Shown: positions 1-10,711 of the stretch, piece after piece | Layout: each line of letters opens with the position of its first letter | Position numbering within the stretch: position 1 is the first letter of the stretch | Source of the DNA: Microdochium bolleyi | Lineage: Eukaryota; Ascomycota; Sordariomycetes; Xylariales; Microdochiaceae | Length of the DNA: 64,000 nt | Direction: 5' to 3' | Assembly (NCBI GenBank): GCA_001566295.1 | Contig: KQ964273.1 | Location: 62,001 to 126,000, forward strand | Program-made: the position numbers and the translations under genes | The notes under the pieces: model-generated | Seen by the model: only the letters and a program-made list of their open reading frames with translations | Databases searched by the model: none | What the model was told of the DNA's origin: nothing

Positions 1-984
1 CAAGCTATGTAACAGGCAAAGGTAACATTTAACAAGACAAGAAAAGGCGCATGCCAAGCAAGACAATAGCGGTACATTCCTCTGCGATCAAGAGTTGGCA
101 CAGATGTTGTGGCTTGATGTCCGTCACAGGCCAAGATTTCCCCAAGCAGATTACATCCTCAACATTTTCCGTATCATTCTCCAGTAACCATGGGTACTCT
201 AGAAGTGCGCTCCACGAATTCTGGATGCCCCTCTCTGGTGATTGACGACCTGCCAATTGCTGAGATCGTGCACGACCAATCGTGAGACGAGTGCAGGAGT
301 CATGCCAATAATTTCAGATCTTCCTTACAGAGAAATTCTCATTCTCAAAAACATGGTGAAGAGATCGACTCCCTGTCTACGTGGCTCGCCACCCTTCAAG
401 ACCAGTAATCAGAGTTACGAGACCGGATACTCGGGCTTCTCCCAGAATCCTGGCACTCGATGGACCACCAAATGTAACAGCCGGCCCAGCAGATGATGCC
501 GACCTCGAGGTGCTCTAGATCGCATACCAGTACCCTACCTTGAGCGCGGACGGTGTTTCCATACGCAGCTTGAGATCCTAATCAGAAATCCCGTCCGCAT
601 TAGAAGTATCCGTGGCTTGCCAATGGCCACGAAGGTGCTAAGTGGCTCTCACGTATGAGTGCCCTTCCGTCGTAGATTTTATCCAGGCCACCACTCTCTT
701 ACGAGACAAACATTCCCGAAAACCAGGACAACCCCGAATAACGAGTTCCTTCACTGCTCGACCTTTCATTATCCCCAAATTCCGGAACTCATGAACACAC
801 TACCACATACGGCGTTCAGGAGGGCAGCTGATAATCAGTGTGATTCCCAGGCTCTACGCCGCAGCCGCGATGAAGGCAAGTCGATGGGCGTCCTACATCT
901 GCCTTCATGTCTGAGCTCCGGTCTGAAGGGAATACTGAAGGTGCAGGGCATAGCATGACGACATCGCATACGTAAGCAGCTTCC
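1..984. other. No supported gene at the left edge
   Basis: I see no gene here. The open frames are short, have no recognisable motif and begin and end at random. Some of this may be the decayed 5' part of the HET-domain relic that becomes recognisable at about 985, but I could not follow it upstream. Confidence 0.5.
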
Positions 985-1970
985 TTATACATTTGGGGGA
1001 GCCTAGCAGATTGGCAGATATTTCTTGATTCACAATGGTGACACCAATGTCCCGGTTTCCAAGAACATTCGTGCAGCCCTTGTGTCTATGAAGCCGTTCA
1101 GTGAGACCTTCTATGTCTGGGTTGACGCCTTTTGTGTAGATCAAGCAACCTTGACAAGAAGTTGTTCCAGCTTGGTCGCATGCCGCAGATCTACCAACAA
1201 GTTCACCACCTTTGTGTTCATCCAGGAGAACACGATACCAACACTAGCAGCCTTGTCCAATTCCTGGGCTGGAACCATGTTTCTGGCAACTTGTTTTCTC
1301 ACATCCTACGCCGGCTGGAGATCAGTCGGAGTCATGTTCTGATGGCCCATCTTGATGTGGGCTTCCGGTTGCGGTCGCGGCGGTTGTGGGTGCAAAGAGC
1401 ACATCACGTCTTTGCGAAATCCGATCTTCGTACTAAGTCAACACAGCTTTCTAGCAGCTGACGCTTCTCATCGGTAGCACACCTATCCGATGAGGCCTTC
1501 GGGATACTGGTGCTCTGCCAATTCTAGCACATACGGAGCATCACCAAGGTCGCTGTTGGGCGTATGCGGGGAGAAAACCTTCATGCAGTAGGAGTGCCTG
1601 GCCAGCCAGTTGCCGCCCAAGGCCATGAGGAAGCATCCATTAAGGTCACGTAGTGGACGTCATTTATCTATTTGCATCGATGGATTCAGCAAAGGCTTTT
1701 GGTGTTGACGTTGTCGCATGGTCCGTCTTTCTCAACATCACCTTGAAGTCGTTCAATATCGGGTTCGCGCGCTCGGCACATCACCTGCTGGCATTGTCGG
1801 CCGATTATTTGAGGCCGCATTCTGTGGCAAGTCATTAATGTCTGCTCGTCACGGGCTCGTTGGGATGGGCACGGGAGGTGTGAGGGAAATTAGAGCCGGC
1901 GACGAGATCGTATTGCTTCGCGAGGCACGATATCCGCTGATCTTGCGCAAAGTCTCGGGAACTAGAACAT
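985..1970 (+). pseudogene. Decayed HET-domain (heterokaryon incompatibility) gene
   Basis: Pieces of a HET-domain protein appear in order but in different frames. A YIWG motif near 990 matches the SY-x-WG start of the domain. The next piece (1027-1144) carries an aromatic-VDAFCVDQ block equivalent to the hallmark WVDAICINQ. A frame change leads to a piece with RMPQIYQQ (about 1175-1200), the usual Q-x-RM-x-x-IY step, and later RRLWVQRA, like the R-x-x-WV-x-QE block. At about 1812-1965 a stretch ending GDEIVLLREARYPLILR matches the common C-terminal HET element. The order is right, but stops and frameshifts separate the parts, so no intact protein can be made. Intact family members act in non-self recognition. 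Boundaries are approximate. Confidence 0.72.
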
Positions 1971-3726
1971 AGCAAAGATGATGAGCCAGGTGGTTCGGAT
2001 TATGCGCTGGTAGGACATGCCGGTGTCGGAGGCATGCCCTGGCACGGCTCCAGACGCTCGACGGGCAGGTGCTGCCAGGGCGCAAGGTGTACAGGATCGT
2101 GTATCTTCTGGGTCTTTTCTTGGATCGTCTCGCACCCTCCCTTCTGCGAAGATTCGTGAAATTTTATTCCCAGACAGCAAGGGAGTTTTGCTATTGGTCA
2201 TGGATCTCTCAAGCTGGGCATGTAGTAGTCCTTTTGCTAGACTGCAACAGATCATGGCAAGTCCCATGGAGGCTCAGAGTCTGCTCTGCCTGATTGGTCA
2301 ACAATACCCTTTCTCCGAAGGCTGGTGAATAACGTAGGCTGATTCAGCGATAGAATTGCGGCCACTGTTCGCGGCACGGCGCGGTACTATTCTCATGTAG
2401 GCAGACATCGCATCACGGCGACCGCATGTGCCAAGCTCTCAAAAATTAGCAATTGTCAAAACAGGCGTTTCACTCCTGCGAGTAGGACTTCTAAGGGGAG
2501 GAGGCTGAGCGCTCAGCTACAAGCACATCAGAGACACGCGGAGGAATGCCAAGCTTGCGCAAAATCTGCTGCGCAGGTGGCACTGGCGGTAAATGTTCTG
2601 CGCCGTACGTTGTACCAAGTCAAGTACCCTCGGTGGTACGACATATACTCCTCAAACGCAAGTGTCCGCGGCATGGCTTCTTGGGAAAGTAGCCGGTTCT
2701 CAGCACTGACCCATATAATGTTACTAAGTGAGCACGCTATCCCACGACCCAGATACCAAGATTGCACCAAATTTGACCTGGTCAGCTTCAGTTCGTTAGC
2801 AAGCTTGGCGGAGACTCAGGGGTTCACAATCAATCCATTCATACCAAGACCGGGAGAACACGAGAAAACAAGACCTAGAGAAGTTCGTATCGGATTTCTT
2901 GTCTAGCAATGGACGAGCTTTCTAGTGTCGTCACTCTTAGCCTCATCATGGCCATTGGCAACATTTGCGCAAGATGCCCAGCCTGTGTAATGGTTGCAGT
3001 TCATCCAGTCTGCAAACACCAGCCTTCGCCACCATCACCCTCCGCCAATGGGACCATGTCTGATGTACGGCTGACTGCAGCACACATGGCTAATGTCCGA
3101 CTGCCCACAGAGCACCAGCCCAGCGCGATGTGACGTGTGGACCTTCCGCCGCTTTTTATCGGAGCTGACCTAATGAAAACTCAGCTAGGTCCCTTCAGCT
3201 TGCTTGGCAGCATAAGCCTGAGCCGATGTCAGCGGGCAATACGAGCTCCCCAGCACTTTCGTGGCTCAGCACCTGAGCCTTCCTGGACTCCAAGCTGCGG
3301 AAGACTGCTCCAACAAGACCAACCCTGCACCGCCGAGCATCTGCCAACACAGTAGTGCCGTGGCAGGCGTAGGCAGACGAGGTCAGCGTGACAGCAGTCC
3401 TGCGCCGGCCGCAGTGCCAAGTCACACACCACCTAGATGGCATCGGTTGTGGGCTGGCCGTACGGAGCAGAATTGCACAAGAAACAAGGATTGCACGCGC
3501 GAACACGCACTATCGACCGTCAAGGCCGCCACGCCTCCAGCCTCCACAGCCGGCTCTTGTCTAGAACTTCTGGGATACCCACCAGGCAGCTGTGGTTATT
3601 TATGTCGGCGTGGCTGCCGTCCTCGAAATGTCTTGAATGGTCACCTACGGTCCACTGTCTCTCGTTCGTGCTTGGTAGCGTACCACTTGCCTCACTCCAA
3701 ACACCAAGCTGTACATCTTGATCACC
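1971..3726. other. Gene-poor interval before the tyrosinase
   Basis: No open frame here shows a recognisable domain. A 109-codon plus-strand frame at 2577-2906 and an overlapping long frame at 3261-3935 have no motif; the latter runs into the tyrosinase in another frame. The last few hundred bases should hold the tyrosinase promoter, but I see no clear TATA box. Confidence 0.45.
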
Positions 3727-5113
3727 ATGAGACTCATCGATACGTGCGTCAAGGTGCTGTCCGTGGCCGCTGTGGCCATGGCAGCTCCTGCAGCCCCCGA
3801 GGCTCGCCAAGCCGGACGCCCCGTTCCCTTCCCGCCCGCGGAGCTGCAGGGCAAGCCCGTCACCCTCCAGGAAGCCATCGCCGCCATGCAAATCAACTCG
3901 ACCACTCTGGCGTCCGTGGCGGCCTCTATTGTTGAGGCCAACGGTCAGGTCTCGGTCATGGCGGGCTGCCGGAACACCATCTACCGCCGCTGGGGTACAC
4001 TCACTGCCCAGCAACGGACCAACTACGTCGGGGCTATCCAGTGTCTGATGCGTCGTCCGCGGCGTGGCATCTGGAACGGAGCCGCGAATCTGTACGACGA
4101 GATCGTCTGGGTGCACGCCCAGATGAACGCCGAGATCCACCTGTCCGATATCTTCCTGCCGTGGCATAGGTACTATCTCTACATGTTCCGCGAGTTGCTG
4201 CGTACCGAGTGCAACTTCAACGGGCCTCACCCATGGTGGAAGGAGACCAACAACCAGGGCAACTTCCCTGCCTCAGACATCTTCAGCGCCCAGTGGTTCG
4301 GCGCCCTGCCGCAGCGCGACGGCAACGGTAACGGCCGCTGCATCAGCAATGGTGTTCGTAGCCTTTTCCCCCCACTCCAACAACGGCCGACATGGCTGAT
4401 GATGAACAGGCGTTCCAAAACTACCGATACCAAGGGCAGTGCATTGCCCGTGGTGAGAACAAGGGCATCACGAACCAGGTCACCGTGCAGAACGAGGAGG
4501 TCTGCCACGGCCAGCAGGGCAACAGCTTCCCCCAGCACTCGTTCTGCAACGAGAGACGCAACCACGCTCTGTTCCATAACGGCTTCGGCCCGACCATGTC
4601 GAACAGCGCTATCTCGCCTGCTGGTATGTTTTTATCCCATCATCTCAAATGTTCTGATGGACCTGTTCGCTGACATGTTCAAACTCATCCAGACCCGGTA
4701 TGTCCTTCATTGGTACCACGTTACGGGGCAAGCGTCAGGCCTCGAAGCTGGGCCCGTGTCGTCAAACTTGATGTGAACACAAGACTAATCAATTTTAGAT
4801 CTTCTTCCTCCACCACTCCTACGTCGACTGGCAGTGGAAGCGCTGGCAAAACGTTGCATCGTGGCGCTGGTCGACAAGTAAGTTGCTTCTCCCAGGCTGT
4901 GACCACCATTGCAATTCCCTACGCTGTGGCATATCAGATGCTGATCACAAACTCCAAACAGTCTCTGGCTGCGCCGACAGAAGAAGCCCCTGCACCCCAC
5001 TGACCCGCGACACCTGGCTCAGATCGCGTGGCCTGTTCAGGGACATGCGCGTCGGGGAGCTCCTGGACTCTGAGGGCACCACCACGTGCTACACCTACGA
5101 TCTGCTGGTCTAA
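3727..5113 (+). CDS. Secreted tyrosinase / polyphenol oxidase, five exons with a 5-base micro-exon
   Basis: A type-3 copper oxidase of the tyrosinase family, which oxidises phenols to quinones. Exons: 3727-4353, 4410-4623, 4693-4697, 4799-4877 and 4962-5113, giving 358 residues. The ATG at 3727 starts a signal peptide (about residues 1-19). CuA ligands are H130, H138 and H147, the last inside FLPWHRYYLY. CuB ligands are H261 and H265 (NHALFHNGFG) plus the His pair 287/288 in DPIFFLHHSYVDW. The Asp-Pro of that motif exists only if the 5-base exon 3 is used; introns 2-4 begin GTATGT, GTATGT and GTAAGT. It is short, like secreted catechol-oxidase-type fungal enzymes, with no long C-terminal cap domain. 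Oddity: the usual PYWDW motif after CuA reads PHPWWKE. The substrate is not predictable. Confidence 0.93.
4693..4697 (+). other. Micro-exon (5 nt) of the tyrosinase gene
   Basis: Five bases lie between an intron ending ATCCAG and one beginning GTATGT. Joined to the single base left by exon 2, they give GAC-CCG (Asp-Pro) and put the next exon in frame to read IFFLHH. Without them the frame is lost and the conserved DPIFFLHH block is broken. Confidence 0.82.
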
Positions 5114-6061
5114 ACTAAGCTTGCTATGATTTCTTCCCCGCAGTGGACGATGACAGTGCAATGCTGAAGGCATGGAGAGATTATAGTCTACTAATGCAAT
5201 ACGTGATGACTGCTCTTGCTAGTGGGAAGCTGTACTGTGTGTGGTGATAATAGTAATAATATTCGTGGTTTGCAGAGTTGAGAAATTATTGACCTGCGTG
5301 CTCGCCAGCTAGCCCTCAACACTACGAATCGGCTTTTAGAGAAGTATTATGCTTTTCGCCAGCCAGATGTTCCTATACGCTGATCAACTCTACTCCTGCT
5401 CAGTTCTTCGCCAGGCCGATCACACGATGGGATCCCTCGGACCTCTGGAATATGCGGCGTGGGCAATACTCAATCGATTCTGCCGTATGTACGCCGCTCT
5501 ATCGAAGCTAGGTAATCCTTTCCCAAGGATAGGAGGGTATTGCTTTCGGATAGTGTGTATATGAGGATGGAAACAAGGGGAAGTATAGTATGATTGTGCG
5601 GGTGTATAGGCCGGATCAACGCATGTTAGCAGAAATGCTTATAGGCTATGCACAGAACTACGCAAAGTAGAGCCCAGACCAGGAGCCGAATCGGCGGAGA
5701 ACACCATACCTCCGAAACAAGACGTTCGGAACAGCTGCGGAGGCTGCTACCAACCCACCGGTTGTCGCTAAAGGTTGCAGAACGCCCAAAAAGCTCACAA
5801 TCAGCCCAGCAACTATTATCAGAGCTAGGGATTGGGCTACAATTACAGGGAACCGATTTCCTAAAAGCACTTTAACCTTTCTCTTCTAACGACCAAGCTA
5901 GCCAAACCACAATCTACGCCGGATCCGGGCTTACACTCTGCGATCCATTGCATCATTTCTCAGGATCGGTCACGCATAATTCAAGCGTTGTGGCATTACG
6001 GTACACGACCTTTGTTAGGGTCTCTGATTCTGCTGAATGGCTAAAACATTGTCAAGCTGGC
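5114..6061. other. Interval between tyrosinase and first 5S gene
   Basis: This holds the tyrosinase 3' region, then A/T-richer sequence with no supported coding frame. The small frames at 5349-5564 and 5648-5875 carry no motif. Confidence 0.5.
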
Positions 6062-6067
6062 TATATA
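6062..6067 (+). promoter_or_regulatory. TATA box of 5S rRNA copy 1
   Basis: TATATA lies 31 to 26 bases upstream of the 5S gene at 6093. Neurospora 5S genes use an upstream TATA element near -29 together with the internal control region. Copy 3 has the same element at the same distance. Confidence 0.7.
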
Positions 6068-6092
6068 GTGTGTAAAAGTAACTCAACCTTGT

Positions 6093-6211
6093 ACATACGA
6101 CCATAGGATCGAGAAAATTGAGGGTCCCGTCCGCTCCCCTGTACACAAGCTCGATACCGCCGGATCAGTAGTTGGGTCGGTGACGACCAGCGAATCCCCG
6201 GTGTTGTATGT
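6093..6211 (+). rRNA. 5S ribosomal RNA, copy 1
   Basis: This 119-base sequence has the conserved fungal 5S layout: ACATACGACCATAGG start, CCCGTCCGCTC core, AGTAGTTGGGT, GACCAGCGAATCCC and a GTTGTATGT end. The first and last nine bases pair as helix I. A run of five T overlaps the 3' end as an RNA polymerase III terminator. It stands alone, not in a tandem array, as is usual for dispersed 5S genes of filamentous ascomycetes. It differs from the other two copies at two paired positions (A3-T117 against G3-C117). Confidence 0.95.
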
Positions 6212-7218
6212 TTTTGCCTTTTTTCTTTTCTTTTTTGAGACTCCTTCCGCTTAATATACGATTCTTTTCGTGGTTGTCTCTATCATTAACAGCCGTCCTC
6301 CTGCCAATCACCTTGTATACTATTCTACCAACCTCTATTGACTGGACTGCGACAATGTCAGCCGCTGTTGAAAACTACGGATAGCGAGTCGGCTCTATCG
6401 CTGTAGGCCCTCCTCGTTCCGCCTGGCTTGCTGTGGTCCGTCGGATGTGGGTAAATAACTCCCAGCCTCCTCCCCTCTTCTCGAGTCGAGAGCCGCGAAA
6501 CCCCGTGGTTGACCGGGTTCCCCGCACGCAGGCGGGGAAGTGACGAGCCGCCAGTCAAATACTCCACGTCCCCGCGAAGGTACTCAGCTCGAAGTGGTCA
6601 GGATTCTGCCATTTCTGGCGACTTTAGCCCGTGGATTCCTGCCTGGCTGAGGTACAGAGGCACACAGAACGCCACAGTGTTGTGCTTGGAGTGGTTCGAC
6701 GACTCGAGAGGGCCAAGCCCATGTTCCGACCTGACTCCGGCCGGCCAGCGTAGCCTCTCCATTATTGTACGCTACACGGGCCAAGGCAGGCTGAGGGAGA
6801 GCCGTTGCTGCTTGGCACCACTTGCACTAACCTAGTTTCCACTGCAAGACACCGCCGATCCGGGCTATGCCTGGCCATCACATGACGATGCATGAACCCG
6901 GCGCCCGGGTGCATGGCCGCCTGCAAGATTGCGGCGTCGCACTCGACTTTTCCTGTCCCTTGCGAACCCTGGCCGGCGCCGGGTTTCTGTCGGCGATTTT
7001 GCTCGAAACGAGCAGCTAACGGCAGGGGGCCCCTAACATCGTCATCGGGCCTGGCTTCCAATTCCCTCCAAGCTTCCCCACGGGGAAGAGTCCGTGCTGT
7101 GATTTTTGCTCGAAGGCAGCATGTGGAGAAGGAGCACGCGCTCGCGGAGCCTCGGGTAGCTTTGCGCCGATGAATGGCAAAGAAATCCGGCGATGGATCC
7201 CCCCCTCTCCTCAACAGG
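6212..7218. other. Non-coding interval upstream of the lyase-like gene
   Basis: T-rich sequence directly follows the 5S gene, then about 900 GC-richer bases without a credible gene. Open frames at 6509-6835 and 6762-7214 overlap each other on opposite strands and have no motif. The right end is the promoter of the gene at 7314. Confidence 0.5.
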
Positions 7219-7224
7219 TATAAA
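7219..7224 (+). promoter_or_regulatory. TATA box for the lyase-like gene
   Basis: TATAAA stands 95 bases before the ATG at 7314, a normal distance for a fungal core promoter with a short leader. Confidence 0.6.
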
Positions 7225-7313
7225 GAGGCCCGGATGCAACGTCGTTCTCTGCAGTATATGCCGATCTCTCCATCCTGGCACGTCCCTTTCTTGTGTTATC
7301 TCTGCTCGTCGCC

Positions 7314-9182
7314 ATGTTTCCTCGTCGCATCTTGGGCCTTGCGCTGCTTGCGGCCTCAGCGACCGCCTCGCCCCTCAACCCGCGCCAGGATGTACCAGCA
7401 GCGCTCGACTGGGAGTCTTTGGCGATCCTGACCAAGGCTGCTGATGCCACGGTCCAGTCGGTCATCAAGGGCAAGGACGACATCTTTGCGGGCGAGCCGC
7501 GCGGGGTCGCCCACGCCGTCCGCCAGCTCATGGCCCCCTTCGTCTGGCCCAACTCGACCTACTACCACGACGAGAGCATCTTGCCATTGGTTGACGAGAT
7601 GCTCGACGCCCTCGTCCGCCTGCAGTTTGACGACGGCTTGTACTCGGTTGGCAACCGCCACTCGCCTCCCGATACTGGCTTCCTCATAGACGACTACAGC
7701 ATCCTCGTCCGCATCCTCGAGAAGGACGACCACGCTGGGTCTCAGGGCCGCGCGAATATCATCCGCAAAATGCTCGAGAAAGCAGGACCCGGCATGTGGG
7801 GTGGCATTCATACGCCTAACCATCGCTGGAAGCTCTGTGGTGCCCTTGCCCACATTTCCAAGATCACCGGCAACGAGACGCACGTTCACCGCATTGACCA
7901 GTGGCTGGCCGAGAAGATCGACATCGACGCCGACGGCATCTACAGCGAGCGCAGTCCCATCTACTATGGAGCTGTAACCAATCCCGGCCTCATCAGCGTC
8001 GCCCACGAGCTCGGTCGCCCAGAGCTGCGCTCCTACGTCCGCCGCAACCTCGAGCTCATCATCGAGCACGCCTCGCACATTGGCGAGATCGAGACGATCA
8101 TCAGCAGGCGCCAGGATCAGAGACAGTCACCCGGCGTCAACCTGCCCGATTCGTACCCGCACTTCCGCGAGATGGCCCTCGAGGACAAGAACGGCCGTTT
8201 CGCCGCCATGGCCCGCCTGACCGAGAAGCTCGCCCCCTCGAAGCTCGGCGACTACCTCGCCAACCTCATCGAGCGCCCTGAGCTCGCCGCCGTCCTTCCG
8301 GCCTCCGAGGAGCCATTTGTCGACTTCGACAAGCACTACAACACGGTCCGCCTCGTCCGGGCCCGCAAGGGCAAGCTCACAACCTCCGTCTTCGGCGGCA
8401 CCGACTGGTACACGGCCGATGGCGAACAGTCGCCCTTCTTCAACCGCTTCGGCTCAGGTCTGTCAACTAACCCGACCATCTTCCGCGCCTGGAACGGCGA
8501 GGCCGTGCTCGACGCCGTCCGCATGCTGCCCAACTTCTTCACCATGGGCCACTTCCGCTCCAGCGGCCTGCAATATGACACGGAGACGGGCGTCACGAAG
8601 CTCGGCAACGTCTTCGAGGTGCCCTACTTCCTGCCCATGGAGCCCGAGCACCTCCAGGCCGACGGTGTTTACGACTTGTCCCGCGCGACCCCCGACGGCC
8701 GCTTCTACGCGATGCTCGACTTTGAGAACCGTCCCAAGAGCCTGCGTCGTCTCCAGACTGACGTGACCGTCAGTCCCACCACGGCGGGCTACGATCTCGA
8801 GTTCGAGGTAACTGGCGAGGAGGACGTCGAGGTCATGTTCGAGCTCACCTTCCGCACCAACGGCACCTTCACGAACGGCACCACCACCGGCTCCTCTTAC
8901 AACACCGTCGGCGACGGCAGTGACGCCCTCGTGCCTCTTGCGAAGGACATCCGGTCCGCCGATAACGCGGGCAAGCAGTTCCACCTCGTCAACGGCACTG
9001 GCACGTACACATTCGGCAAGGACTCGATCACTTTTGGGTCGGGTCTCGGCAAGGGCGTCATCCTCGGTGGTGCCGGCGAGCAGTACTCGTGGATGAACGG
9101 CAAGCTCGAGCTTGTGGGCGATCAAGTCCTAATCACAGGCAAGACGCCGCTCAAGTACACCTTGTCCCTGGGGTTCCATTGA
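7314..9182 (+). CDS. Secreted heparinase II/III-like protein, putative polysaccharide lyase
   Basis: A 622-residue intronless protein. The frame stays open upstream, but the ATG at 7314 is the first one and starts a clear signal peptide (about residues 1-19, MFPRRILGLALLAASATAS). Residues about 30-320 look like an alpha/alpha toroid, with TPNHRW (about 163-168), YSERSPIYYGAV and an ISRRQDQ block; from memory these match bacterial heparinase II/III-like proteins. The rest is beta-rich and Gly/Thr-rich, as in the C-terminal sandwich of such lyases. Asn/His of NHRW and Tyr of YSERS are candidate catalytic residues (inference). Such enzymes cleave uronic-acid polysaccharides by beta-elimination; the substrate here is unknown. 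Strong G/C third positions and no intron would fit transfer from bacteria. A TATA box lies 95 bases upstream. Confidence 0.75.
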   Translation: MFPRRILGLALLAASATASPLNPRQDVPAALDWESLAILTKAADATVQSVIKGKDDIFAGEPRGVAHAVRQLMAPFVWPNSTYYHDESILPLVDEMLDALVRLQFDDGLYSVGNRHSPPDTGFLIDDYSILVRILEKDDHAGSQGRANIIRKMLEKAGPGMWGGIHTPNHRWKLCGALAHISKITGNETHVHRIDQWLAEKIDIDADGIYSERSPIYYGAVTNPGLISVAHELGRPELRSYVRRNLELIIEHASHIGEIETIISRRQDQRQSPGVNLPDSYPHFREMALEDKNGRFAAMARLTEKLAPSKLGDYLANLIERPELAAVLPASEEPFVDFDKHYNTVRLVRARKGKLTTSVFGGTDWYTADGEQSPFFNRFGSGLSTNPTIFRAWNGEAVLDAVRMLPNFFTMGHFRSSGLQYDTETGVTKLGNVFEVPYFLPMEPEHLQADGVYDLSRATPDGRFYAMLDFENRPKSLRRLQTDVTVSPTTAGYDLEFEVTGEEDVEVMFELTFRTNGTFTNGTTTGSSYNTVGDGSDALVPLAKDIRSADNAGKQFHLVNGTGTYTFGKDSITFGSGLGKGVILGGAGEQYSWMNGKLELVGDQVLITGKTPLKYTLSLGFH

Positions 9183-9756
9183 TCTAGATCCGTTCAGAGA
9201 TAAAAGGCAGTAATGAATAATGATATGGCGAAAGCCAAATGCACTAAACGTGTCTAGTCTCATTTTGTGACTGTCTTGAAATGATCATGTTCCTGATGCA
9301 TACGTCCTGAGTGATACGTGCAGCTACATGATCGCGAAGGATGTCACTGCTGCAGACTGACTTCAGGTAGACTATGGACATGAGGTTCTGTCTTGGATCT
9401 TACCTTACGTGACGGGTTCAGCAGTAGGCTAGCCTCTACCGCCTCTGCCATCGGGGAGCCATTGGCCGCCTGTGACACTCCAATCTTCTACATTAATGGC
9501 TCACAGGAAGTGTGCTTTTCCAGAACCCGCCTGTGATGGAAATGAATCAATAGCAAGGGACTAAGTCGTCAAGATCTGCTGCTTCTTCCAGGATTCCTAG
9601 TGCCAGTTCCCAAGAAGATTCTGCCATGAGCTGTTGCATTGTACTCATGCAGAAGCCACACCACCAAGGGAAATGAAACCACGTATCAGGGTGCGTGCCT
9701 CCTCATGCAGAACTTTACACAGGGCCACATACGCAGGAACCTTGCACCGTCGTTAT
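9183..9756. other. Convergent 3' interval
   Basis: This lies between the ends of the lyase-like gene and the ceramidase. No coding frame is supported; it should contain both poly(A) regions. Confidence 0.55.
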
Positions 9757-10711
9757 TCAAGCTTGCTTCTCCCGCCCGATCTCGTCTTGAATCTCTCTCA
9801 AGATGTCCATGTACTTGGCTGCGCTGTACGCGGTCATGAGATGCCACCAGCCGTGCAGCTCCAGGAGCCAGGCCCACGGGAGACCAACACGCGCGCGCAG
9901 CGCCCGGAGCTCCCCGCAGAACTCAAGGTCGATGTTCCAGAGGACGTACGCGAGCACAAGGACTGCGAGCGCTTTGCGCCCACCGATCTTCCACTCTTTT
10001 CGTTTCGCTTCTGGGAAGGCCGGAGTTCGAAGCCAGAACAGATAATATCCTCTCGCAATGATGAGAGCCACCAATCCGAGGAAGCAGGCGTAGTGGTAGA
10101 CGAGTTCCCCGGTATAGACGTAGAAGGCGCCGAATGCAGGGAAGAAGATGGCGAGAGCTGTCTTGACCAGGGTCTCGTAGGACGACGGTGAGGAGGCTGT
10201 ACTGGAAGCCCTGGATGGTCCATTGGTCCACATGGAGTGGAATATCGCCCAGGCAAGGACAAGCATCGCCAGCTCATCCGCGAACTGCATTGTGTGGCGG
10301 TTCGTGGAGTGGAAGAGGAATGACGATATGCCAAGTACAATGAGCGAGACGGACATGAAGTCATACCTCGGCGACCAAACGCCCCGGCCACCAGGCCCGT
10401 ACATGTACACGAGTGCATAATAGACTGCGCGCGAGGTTAGTGGTCGACTCGCCCGTGATGGGTGCCAGGGGGAGGTGGCTGGGGAAATCTTACTGTATGT
10501 CAGGTTTGTGAGCGAATTCATGAACTCGGCGATGTACCGGGTAATGTCATAGTCCTCCTCACAGAAGCTGTCGTGCCTCGTCAGTTTCGTCATTGTTTGC
10601 AGAGCGCGACGCTGAGGACACATACTTGGCAGAGCTCGTCGCCGGGGCCCACGCGCCATTGAGATGGTAGTCTTGCGAATTGGCCAGATTGTGGCGACTA
10701 TCTCCGGCCAT
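9757..10711 (-). CDS. Alkaline ceramidase (YPC1/YDC1/ACER family), three exons
   Basis: Hydrolyses ceramide to a sphingoid base and fatty acid in ER/Golgi membranes. Exons on the minus strand: 10711-10626, 10567-10494 and 10424-9757, giving 275 residues. The N-terminal pattern GAWAPATSSANFCEEDY then YIAEFMNSLTN matches the family's G-x-WGP-T-S-x-DWCEENY / YIAEFWNT block and appears only after intron 1 is removed. Zn-site residues are present: S88, H92, D103 and H244/H248 in ELHGWWH. Several hydrophobic helices fit the seven-helix fold. Oddity: compared with human ACER3, the calcium-loop positions equivalent to D19 and N24 read N29 and D34, an exchange of residues. E32 and E43 are kept. Introns have GTATGT and GTAAGA donors. 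Confidence 0.93.

Noticed and set aside
3261..3935. 224-codon plus-strand open frame at the tyrosinase start
   Set aside because: It overlaps the tyrosinase signal peptide region in another frame and has no recognisable feature.
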